Positions 1-11,600 of a stretch of DNA of 64,000 nt are shown one piece after another; the first letter of the stretch is position 1; the number at the start of each line of letters is the position of its first letter. The stretch comes from Echinometra lucunter. Its lineage: Eukaryota; Echinodermata; Echinoidea; Camarodonta; Echinometridae. Made by a program: the position numbers and the translations under genes. The notes beneath the pieces are model-generated. The model searched no databases. It saw only the letters and a list, made by a program, of their open reading frames with translations, and was not told where the DNA came from. The stretch is taken from assembly GCA_029962745.1 (NCBI GenBank), contig CM057161.1:9408638-9472637 (forward strand), written 5' to 3'.

Positions 1-94
1 GCAAATAAATTAAAATTCTTTGATAGCAGGTTCTCATAAAGACTACACTTTCAAACCATATCAAAGTGAATGGAATATTGCATTTTTCTCTTAC

Positions 95-253
95 CGAGTA
101 GTGTCCCAACTCCTAATGCTCCTATGGAATCATACATAGGGTTGCCTGTCAAAGAGGTGAGCCCCATACAGCTACCAGCGATGAGCACACCAATCACCGC
201 TGCTGTGTCTTCCAGGAAAACAACGTTGACACTGGGATCTCTAGCCCTCCACA
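95..253 (-). CDS. SLC30A9: SLC30A9 exon 11, TM5; last exon in window
   Basis: Acceptor CACCTAG and donor GTAAGA. It encodes VWRARDPSVNVVFLEDTAAV followed by GVLIAGSCMGLTSLTGNP and LGVGTLLG, the TM5-TM6 region. LEDTAAV is the ZnT9-specific variant of the TM5 metal motif. The remaining C-terminal domain is not in this window. Confidence 0.95.
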
Positions 254-3200
254 CTAGGTGAAAGATAAATCAAATGTTACATCTTCAGGGAAATGAAGAG
301 TTACAAACGAGGTATGCTTTAAATGCTCCTCTCTTTATACTAAGACCGAACACCAAGTATATGAAGAAGTCCTTTCAATACCAAAGGTCCATTTCTATGG
401 AACAAGCTTCCACTTGTTGTTAGAAATACTAAATCCCTTCAAATGTTTAAGATAAAATGTAAAAGTCTCTCCACTACTGATTACTTTGTTTCTAAACCTC
501 TGGTTTAGGCCCTAGTTGTTTTTTTGTTTTTTGTTTTTTTTTCTATTTTCCCCTCTTTTGTGTATAATTATAATTTAATTAGTTTTTTTTTTTTTCTTTT
601 TCGTTTTTGCCTTTGTGTGTAGACTTTGTCTCAGATTTTTCATTTACATTTTTGGTTATTATGTATTTGTTTCAACTGATTTCATATTTTATATATGTAT
701 TTCTGTGTGTAAATGGATCATCTTTTTATTGTGATGCAGGGCTCCCTTGAAAATAAGTTTAACAACTGAAAGGGCTACCCTGAGGAAATAAAACGGAAAT
801 AAATCAATAAGTAAATAAATAAACAGGAGTTTGATTGCAAAAAATGACAAAGGCCATTTCTTTACATTTTCAAAGTAACATCATCATTGCATGAAACCCC
901 CCAAATGCCTTCCATTTGATGCCTTGTTCATGATATATCAAGGAAAAGTTTTGATATATGATGTGTTTTTCCCCATTATTTTTTTTTTTAATTTTAGCAA
1001 TTTCAGTTGCAAATATTGCAAATTTACAAAAATTGATATTTTGTTTTTTTTTAAATCAAACTCTTCAAATATCCACCATACTGCACTGAAGATAATGGAA
1101 TATGGAAAAGGAATGAACTAAATCACATGTCAGAATTAATGCCTTTCTAAACACTTTTTCAGCTTTTGAGGTAATCGATCATTACCCCTTTATGCTATGT
1201 TCTCACTATTACAATTCATGCCATGACTGAAATCATGGTCTTTATCGTGGAGTAATCATGGTGATCTTCTCAGATCTTGAAGTCAGCAATGGCACTCGTC
1301 TCGATTACAGAAAAATTTTGAACACTTCAAAAATTTTCTTAAGTCACTACAATTAATTGTCAATAATAATAATGATCACTACATCAGATTGTAACAAATC
1401 GTGACAGATCGCATCCAGTCGTGCTTCTTAATTGTGGTGATCAGGATCATCCTTGGATAAGACCAATGCCTTTGAGAAATGCCAATCAAGTGTACCAGAG
1501 GCAAGAAGGGAAAGGGCAAGGCTGCCCCATCCTCTGAGCCTGAACCAGTCCAACCAGAGCTGGCACCAGAGGAGGCAGAGGAGGCAGAGGAGACCACCCC
1601 CACCTAGAAAGCCAAGAGAGAGAAAACAGTATTTGCTTTAATGAAGAACAAAAGGAGGAAATTATCAAGTTCCTCACGAGAAACGAGGTCCTCTACAGCA
1701 AACGCCTTGTGGGGTTCAAGGATGTTACCAAGGAGAATGATCTCTGAGCTGCCTAAGCTGCCAAGATGAATACTACAATGGTGTACCTTGAAATATGGTA
1801 CACAAGCATGAGGACCATGATGGGCCAGCTAAAGAAACGTGCCAAGAAGAGTGGGTCGGAAGGAGATGCTATTACTGAGAAGAACGGCACAGAGAAGTTG
1901 GTGTGGGAGTAATTCTCTTTTTTGATCCCTCACACAGAGACGGTGAATGCCAGAAATGTGGCCTCCTTTGCAGCAGCAGCAGCAGCAGTAAGTAAAAGTG
2001 GCAATGAACTTACCCCATCCACCAGCCAAACCTCAGTAGATGCCTCTACCTCTACCTCCAATAAGGCTCCAACACCACCACTCTCAGCAACCTACCAATA
2101 GCCTGCTAGACATGTCCAGAAGTACTGCTGCGTCTGGCAGCTCCTATACTTTGAAAAGTATGTGGAGGAGACTAGGCCTGGCACGAGTAGTGATTTTACT
2201 ACTTGAGGCGAGTAGATAAAAATACTCGAGTTTTTTCCAGTACTCGAGTAGTAATTTGCTGTCAAATTACCGCTAATTTGCATCATAAATTACGGCCAAT
2301 TCATAGTTTTAAGTATTTGGACTTGGGCTCCGATCGTCGCGAGTGGCAATGTCCACCACAGAATGCAATGAGTGGGACTGATTAAAAATTTCGTACATCT
2401 CAAAAGAACATTCTTACCGATTTTACGTCCATACCAGTAAAAAATATTGTATATCCATACTCAATAATTATTTTGAAGCGGAATAATTACCCTAATTTTT
2501 CTACGAAAAATACCATTAGCAAACTATTTTTCATAAATTTGTTTGGTATTCCATCGCCAACGCCAAACCATCTTGTTGACAATGATATAGCCTTTTGTCA
2601 AGAGGTGCAAATAATTACTTGGATTGTGCTGTCAGCTCGAAAATAAAAGCAATCACTTGTTTCTAAAATAGTTCAAGCGATTTTTATTGAAATTTTTATG
2701 ACTGATGATACAAGAATAATTAGTTTGCCATGATTATGATTACGAATGATCTCAGTGACGATATTTTATAAATAAAAACAATTAGAGCTTTTATCGTAAG
2801 CCAGATATTTTACGTGAATTTATTTTTTTTCATAAATGGAAGTTGTTCATTCGGCCGCATTGTGAATAAAGTTTTCGTGTGCTTTGTCGGTATTGCCTGT
2901 TACTTCATGTCGACCAAAATCATGAGAGTAAAATCAGAATTGAAATCAATTATTTTGTTTAATAACCAATCCACATCGGACCAAAATAATTTATCCGGAC
3001 CCCCCCCCCCCCCCTTCCCTGTTTCCATTGTCATTTTTATCGTGTTTGACTTTGATGCGTGGCTTTGTGTTACTCTGCTTGCGTCTTTAGAGTTTCAGCT
3101 ATTATTTTCGCAAATGGAAAAGCAATGATTTAATTTCAACAGTGGAGTATGGTAGTTGGATTTACTTTATTATGATTGATTATAAAACAAGCCAATAGCA

Positions 3201-6200
3201 AGATTGTGTCTCGCCCACCCGTGACTAAATAACACGAAAGTTTCCCCAAGTACATCCCTAACCAAGTTTGATTCACAAGAAAGTCTTGCAGGTAAACTTT
3301 AATGTTTGACCTAAAATGACCTTTAACCTTACCATGTGACCTGATGGCACAACAGCATGAATGTACCCCTAGTGAATCTATCATCCAAATTTGCTTGCTA
3401 CTGCAGCAACATGTGCCAAGTTATGTGTCATAAGAGAGTCTTGCAGGTAAACTTTAACGTTTGAAACAAGAAATGACAGAGGAAAAGCAAATTCAAGAAT
3501 TTGAAAACATCTGTAACATATGACCTCCAATGACCTTTCACCTTATCATGTGAAGTCCAACAGAATGATAACATGCACTTCCCCTTAGTGATCTGCAACC
3601 CAAGTTTGACTGAAAAGTGTGACACGGTTGCAAAGTTTTGTGTCATAAGAGAGTCTTGCACGTAAACTTTAACCGTTCAACGTTTGACCTGTAATAACCT
3701 TTGACCTGACCATGTGACCTCTGACTGGACCATAACATGCAGGTCCCCTTAGTGCATCTACAACCCAAGTTTGATAGATAAGTGTCACATGGTTGCAGAG
3801 TTTTGTGTCATAAGAGAGTCTTGCACGTAAACTTTAATGTTTGACCTGAAGTGACCTTTGACCTTACCATGTGACCTATGACTGGACCATAACATGCAGG
3901 TCCCCTCAGTGCATCGACAACCCAAGTTTGATAGATAAGTGTCACACGGTTGCAGAGTTTTGAGTCATAAGAGAGTCTTGCACGTAAACTTCAACGTTTG
4001 ACCTGAAATGACCTTTGACCTTACCATGTGACCTCTGACTGGACCATAACATGCAGGTCCCCTCAGTGCATCTACAACCCAAGTTTGGTTGAAAAGTGAG
4101 TCACGGTTGCAAAGTTATGTGTGATAAGAGAGTCTTGCACGTCAACTTTAACATTTGACCTGAAATGACCTTTGACCTTACCATGTGACCTCTGACTGGA
4201 CAATAAGATGCAGGTCCCCTTAGTGCATCTACAACCCAAGTTTGATTGAACAGTGTCACACAGTTGCAGAGTTTTGTGTCATAAGAGAGTCTTGCACGTA
4301 AATTTTAACGTTTGACCTAAAATGACCTTTGACCTTACCATGTGACCTCTGACTAGAGCATAACATGCAGGTCCGCTTAGGGCATCTACAACCCAAGTTT
4401 GGTTGAAAAGTGAGTCACGGTTGCAGAGTTTTGTGTCATAAGAGAGTCTTGCACGTAAACTTTAACGTTTGACCTGAAATGACCTTTGACCTTACCATGT
4501 GACCTCTGACTGGACCATAACATGCAGGTCCCCTTAGTGCATCTACAACCCAAGTTTGGTTGAAAAGTGAGTCACGGTTGCCAAGTTATCTTTCATAACG
4601 TTTGTGACGGACGGACGGACGGACGACGGACGGACGACGGACGGACGACGGACGGACGACGGACGGACGACATTTGGATCCCTTAGTCTCGCCTTCACCT
4701 CCGGTGGGCGAGACAACAATAAAAATGATGTTTTGATCATGCTTACATTAGGAAATCATCACAACAGTGTCATTCTCTGCTGTTTTGAAAGCTATTAATT
4801 ATTTGTGTCATCTACATGCCCCGATCTACATGCAGATATTTTTTAATGAATAGTTGCCTAGATACGCAGGTGCGATCATGCACTGGAATGTTATGCAAGT
4901 TTTGGCCTGCTCGCGTATCGAATAAATGCGATAGCCTCAACAGAAGTTAGAAACTTACGTTATCAAGAGTTGAGACCTGCATCACATTGAAAGTTCTTTG
5001 GAAATTATGATGGAATATCAATTTTTGGTAATTATGCTGAAGTGATCATCTCTGTCCCCCCCCCCCCCCCTTTTCTTGACCATTTTTGTCATTTCATATC
5101 ACGTCGTGCGTTCCAATTCGGTCTTGTATAGTGTGGTTTGCATGTGTGTACCGCAACCGGCCGACAGGCCTACTGTTGCGTCTTTCAGTATGAACCTGAT
5201 CGATCATTCATTAATACTGTAAAAATCTATTCTTCTGAACACACATTGACTGTGGGGGTTAGAAAATGTGTAACTTCTAAGAAAATTGAGAAAATGTGAA
5301 ATTTCATGTACAAAGTGAATGGAGAGCTGCTCGCATATGATGTCATCAGTGTTGCGAATGTGCAGAGCCAAGAGTAATTTACTAGAAAATGTAAATGAGT
5401 GTAATTTTCTTATTCTTCGACCGATTTTGCTCATTTCTTTTTTTAAATGCTGTTCAAATTTAACTCCTTTTATTGAAACAGAGAAACTTCTGGAGTGGAC
5501 TTTGCCTTTAATATTCAGGGGTGGTATTCTGAGACTGTTTTAACTCTGTTTTAAGTCTGTTTTAGCAAATCGGTATTCTGAACATCATTTTATCTCTGTT
5601 TTAACTTTTGTTTTAACTTTTGTTTTATCTTTCTAACCGCGCATTTTAATTTGCATGCTTGGCGCAAATGCAATAACACGGTATTCTGAATTCCGTTTTA
5701 TCTTCTGTTTTAACTTTTTCCACTGGACAATTCATGCTCATGAAATAAAACAGGGTGGGAGGTGTTTTAACTTTGTATGTGGTATGTCATGGCGGCAATT
5801 TTTCCCGCCCATTGTGTTTTTGGTTGCAATGAGGGGGATAACGAGATCCAGTAAACCTTTCTGATATTCCAAAACAACATTTCGAGAGAATTTTTGCCTC
5901 GCTTGGAGAAATTTGGCAGTTGTCTGCGATAATATCAGAGATGATTTGCACAACTAATTCTGTGACTTTCTGTCACATCCTCGCGCGCATCAGTTAAATC
6001 AAGCAAGAAACTAAGCGCAAATTAATGCGCTCACTTACAACGCGAATATAAGTTCTCGCACCCCTTCCTCAGGGGGCAATCTTATTGGCTGAATCATCTT
6101 TGAACCATCTCTAACGACTTTCCCTATTGGATGATATTTTTGCGGTGGGTGTGGCTTCAATGACTTACAACACCGTTAAAACAGTTCCCAGAATACCGTT

Positions 6201-6704
6201 TAAAGACTGTTTTAGCGGTGTTGTAAGTCGGTGACTTAAAACAGAAGTTACAACAGAAGTTAAAACACAGTTAAAACGGTGTTCAGAATACCGCCCCACA
6301 TTATTTGGATTTACTTACCATAATCCCAGAATCCCATTTTCCTAGCAACAGAGCCTTTCTTGATGGCATTGATTGCAATGGCCAGAGTTGCTGAAAAGAA
6401 AACATAACATTCATAATATTTACTTCAAAAATTTTCACTAATGAAGTGATGACCTTTTGAATTGGAGTGATTCTTAGTGATCACCCCATTTTTGTTGTAG
6501 GTTACATTCCCCCTTGTTTACAACTGCCAGCCTATCCAGGAATTACTCCCTTTTGTTTCATTGTAGATTTCCTCATTCCTACAATGTACATTTTGTGGAG
6601 CTTGGCATATTTCGCACCCCTCATAGTGTAATTTCACACTGAGGTATTTCCTGTGTAATATACAACCTGTCAATCAAAATTAGCTGACAGGATAATGACC
6701 TGCA

Positions 6705-6754
<50 letters not shown>

Positions 6755-8598
6755 CTTTCACATCAGCTGAAGTTAAAATCATGTTACAGAACATGTGCAA
6801 ACCTCTTCATTAAAAAATTATTGGATGACTCCACGCACATGCTTTTCAGAATTAGCAACAACTTATTGAATTGGGATTAAAGGAAAATGAAACCCTGGGG
6901 AAATATCCTTTTTAATGAAAAGAGAGGATAGAAAGAAGCAATTTTTTTAAAAGTTCCATCAAAATCAGTTACGAAAATGAGGAAATTATGAAAGTTTGAA
7001 AAGTCTCAATTTACTTTCGGGGGGGGGGGGGGGGGGGGGGGGGTGTAATGGGAGTTACAGGGGGCTACAACCTACTTCTTCTGTGAGTAGAGCACCTCCA
7101 AGGATACAGTAAGACCATACAAGTGATTCTACTGGCTCACAATGAAGCAACCCCGTCATGCCATAATAGAATTAGAGACCAGCTCCATCCGTTGGGGGTG
7201 GGGGGGGGGGGGTAATGGGAGTTAGAGGGGGCTACAACCTACCTCCTTCTGTGAGTAGAGCACCTCCAAGGATACAGTAAGACCATACAAGTGATTCTAT
7301 TGGCTCAGGATGAAGTAACCCTGTGATGCCGTGATAGAATGAGAGACCAGGTCCATCCGTTGGGGGCGGGGGGGGGGGGGGGGGGGGTAATGGGAGTTAG
7401 AGGGGGCTACAACCTACTTCTTCTGTGAGTAGAGCACCTCCAAGGATACAGTAAGACCATACAAGTGATTCTATTGGCTCAGGATGAAGTAACCCTGTGA
7501 TGCCGTGATAGAATGAGAGACCAGCTCCATCTGTTGGGGGTGGGGGGGGGGGGGGGGTTAATGGGAGTTAGAGGGGTCTACAACCTACCTCCTTCTGTGA
7601 GTAGAGCACCTCCGAGGATACAGTAAGACCATACAAGTGATTCTATTGGCTCAGGATGAAGTAACCCTGTGATGCCATGATAGAATGAGAGACCAGCTCC
7701 CACACAGAAGATACCCACACCGCTGATGAGGGAAGAGATGTGACGCATATTGCTGAAACCATACCTGGTGAAGCAAAAGTAAATCACAGTATTACATAAT
7801 AATGATAATAATGCAGCACATTTATAATGCACCTAATACTGTGTTTCTAGGCACTGTGGTGCTGTTGTCCCTGCAGCGATTATGTGAAGCACTGCTCTTG
7901 TATACCCACTGGAAAGCTGGGATAACAGCATCACGATTAAATGTATATTACGGAGAGGCAAATCAATTCAACTTGTACAGATTTGAATAAATGGGTTTTT
8001 AACATTATTTTGAAGGTGTGTATGTATACCTGTTAGGACTAATAATACCATGGTGATAATGATAAAAGCATATCGATTTTTCCCCTTAAGTTCTTCATAA
8101 AATTGATAAATTGAGTTCATGAATTAAGGATGAACCCTTTCAATAAGATAAACTTCTTTTGTAACACATACTGCTAAGTGTCTCAATATATTATGCCAGT
8201 ATTTAGTATTCACAAGTTAATTCCTACATTATAATAAAAACCTGCTACCAAATCAAAATCTGTCAGGGAATTTGTAATTCAGGCATAACTTACGGATGAT
8301 CCCTTGAGGGTTTCTTGATAGATTGGTGTATTCCTAAGGCAAGAATGCACTGATTACACACATCTGCTAGAGAGTGTATAGCTTCTGAGAACATACTGGA
8401 CGATCCGGAATAGAGCCAGGCCATCAGCTTGAACACAAAGTTACCCGTGTTGCTAGGATTTGAAATGTAAAATATGAGTACAGATAGGTCAATCCATAGC
8501 ATTGATTCACAATGAAAATTTTACATATTAAGAACCGTCTTATTGCAGTTCAAAATTGCTTTTCGGGGGGCTTAATTATCCTTCTGTCCCCCCTTCCC

Positions 8599-8629
<31 letters not shown>

Positions 8630-11600
8630 AACTGAACAAAGAAAACCCTTTGACACCAAATTTTGGTTTCAGTAAAAATCACTTGCAATAGATCTTGTAT
8701 TTTTTCATTATGTAACACAAGATTTAAACGAAACCTGTGAAATCATTCTGAGTACCATATGCACCATGTTAAGTTACAAGAATAGAGTGCAGTATACAAA
8801 CAAAAAATTTATCTGAGTGCTGCAGATGGCATCATCACAAATTGCAAGAAATTTTGGAATGGCCTGAATCATGGCATCGTCCCAAATTTCTACTTACATT
8901 GCTATGGCAGAGAGCACAACCTGACCAGGTCCCTCAAAGATTGATTGCGTAGGCTGACAAATGAGACAATGTGAAGAGAAAAAAAAAGAGTGAATTAGAA
9001 AAAGTGGGACATTAACTAAGTATGAAGTACAGTGCTCACAGAATGGAACTACAATTGTACATGTAGTTACCAAATAATAAAATAATATTTCAGCAAATCT
9101 CAACAATAATCAGCATACAATCTACAACTTTTTTTACTTTTTTTTTTTTTTGAATCAGGAAAAATCCATGACTAATGACTAGTTGTGCTAAATCATTATG
9201 GCGCTGACACAGAAGGCCACATACATGTAAATGTGTCATTGCACTCTGAATAATGTACATGCACATGCCGCTGAAAATTACAGGGGAACAAAGGCATAAG
9301 AGACAACTATCAAATATATTAAGCCTCCAAGCTTGTGGCTACATGTCAGCAGAGGTCATTAGTATTACACAGCCTTGATGAATGAACACAGCAATGCAAT
9401 TTGGGGTCATATATGAGTCAAGGCATTCAGATGATGTGAAGTGTGGGGGCTTACACATCAGTTCACAGAAAAGAGAAGAATTAATAACATTAAAAAGGAT
9501 ATCTCAAATATAATCCCTCTCATTATTATGTATTTGGCATCTACTACACCTGAAAAGGGAAATGTGAACTCAATCACTGTGACCCTCTCCTTGTGCAACA
9601 GATTGAAGCATGTAGGTGTACCACTACATGCACACTAGGATTTCCCATTACTGTTTTTCAAATAGTGCAGTGGGTTCTCTATGTTAAAAGGTGATTGCTC
9701 TCCTCTACACATGGGCTCTATTTAACCTCCTATCTGAGAGACAGAGTGTCTTCCACTGTAACAAAGCAAGCATCTCTGAAACCTGGTGTAAATATTCTAA
9801 TTTAGTAATGATAAGCACCTTAAAACCCCCAAACCAACCAACCAACCTGGGAGGGGCATGTTCACACACAATACAGGCTTCAGTAATCCGCCCAGGGTGG
9901 ATTCACACCAATTATCTTTGGTCCGACAGGCTAACAGGCTTTACTGACTGACCCAACTCATCTCTATGCACCTAAACTTACCTCTTTGGGGCTGAAGAAT
10001 GAGTCATATTCCCTCATTGCTCTCTTTAGCAGAAACAGATCTATTGAAAAACAAACATGAATTACATAACAGGCATTCACTTCTTAAAGGGTAAGTCCAC
10101 CCTAGAAGTTTCACTGTTTCAATAAAAGGAGATAAATTTGAACAGCATTTTCAAAAAGAAATGAGCAAAATCGGTCAAAGAATAAGAAAATTACACTCAT
10201 TTACATTTTCTAGTAAATTACTCTTGGCTCTGCAAATTGACAACACTGATGACATCATATGCGAGCAGGTCGAGTCCATTCACTTTGTACATGAAATTTC
10301 ACATATTCTCAATTTTCTTGGAAGTTACACATTTTCTTACCCCACAGTCAAAGTATGTTATGTAAAAAGCAATTCTTCTGAATATACATTGATTATGGGG
10401 ATTCGAAAATGTGCAACTTCCAAGAAAATGGAGAAAATGTGAAATTTCATGTACAAAGTGAATGGAGACCTGCTCGCATATGATGTCATCAGTGTTGCCA
10501 ATTTGCAGAGCCGCGGGTAGTTTACTAGAAAATGTAAATGAGTGTAATTTTCTTATTTTTTGACCGATTTTGCTCATTTCTGTTTTAAAATGCTGTTCAA
10601 ATTATCTCCTTTTATTGAAACAGTAAAACTTCTAGGGTGGACTTACCCTTTAACAAGAGTTCCCATGATGAAAACTTACATAACATGTAACTCTTAACCA
10701 CAAGATTGAAAAGTGAACTACAAACCGACAAATAGAAATAAATAACAGATATTCTGAAATGCAAACATTCCCTATTTCACTAACAATATTTCTGAATTTG
10801 TTAAATTGCATTTCCTTGGTGAATTATTTCATTTAATTCCTCAGTTGGTCTTTCATTCTGCAAACCAAACTGTCCTAAATGACATTCTGCTTGTTACATA
10901 TCCTTACGCTCTTTATATACAGCCTCTCTATCTCTTCTCTTTTTCTTCTCCATTTCAAGAGCTTCCAAGCTTCCCCAAACCTCAATAGCCCTGTATATTA
11001 AAAGAAAAACACACAAAACACAAAACAAATAAGCAAAACATAGAATAGAACTATGATTTAGCCACAGGTTGTTATGAATGTCTGGTAAACAAGTTCTATA
11101 TGCTACATATTTGACCCTCATAATCAATTGCCAGTGGGAAACTAGACCGAGTCAAAGTGAATATTTTTTGCCTGATTCAGACAACTTGAAGTTGTCCTTT
11201 CACTGTATACTGAAAATCTGAATTTATAAAAGTGAAGGTGACATTGGAGGACCAAACACCTTGGTACTTGACAAAGTATCACTTCATTCCTGGCAAAGTG
11301 TAACAGAATGGGGTCACATTTGATTTAGATGTTTTAGCTCTGAGATAATGGTTAACTTACTTCTGTTCTACATCAGATCTTAGATAGACCATCATGTTTC
11401 TCTCACTTGATTCCTGGTCATATGGACTCCTCCTCATTGTCTTCCTGAGCTGTTCTAGATCACTGTTAATGAAAAACAAAAGAGACATTCAATCCATTGA
11501 ATATGTATACATGAAACACACTGCCCATAAGATTTCAACAAAATATGTTCTGGAGTACAGAGGGACATAAATTACACATATGCAACACACTTTCAGTCAG

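Larger units (their letters stand above)
3207..4715 (+). mobile_element. Pearl/Tsp-like element: 13-bp TIRs, about seven 158-bp tandem repeats, ACGG microsatellite
   Basis: The left end TGTCTCGCCCACC (3207-3219) is the exact reverse complement of the right end GGTGGGCGAGACA (4703-4715). Between them lies a head-to-tail repeat of about 158 bp; its landmark GAGAGTCTTGCA recurs about seven times from 3430 to 4450. A GACGGACGG tract follows (about 4606-4670), then a short unique end. TIR, tandem core, ACGG-type microsatellite and TIR is the layout described for pearl elements of bivalves and Tsp elements of sea urchins. It has no coding capacity. A Helentron-type non-autonomous element is the alternative. 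It sits in SLC30A9 intron 10. Confidence 0.7.

Noticed and set aside
7044..7545. Functional alternative exons of SLC30A9 from the exon 9 copies
   Set aside because: Entry from exon 8 (phase 2) would put the copies out of frame, and one copy has an in-frame stop relative to the parent frame.
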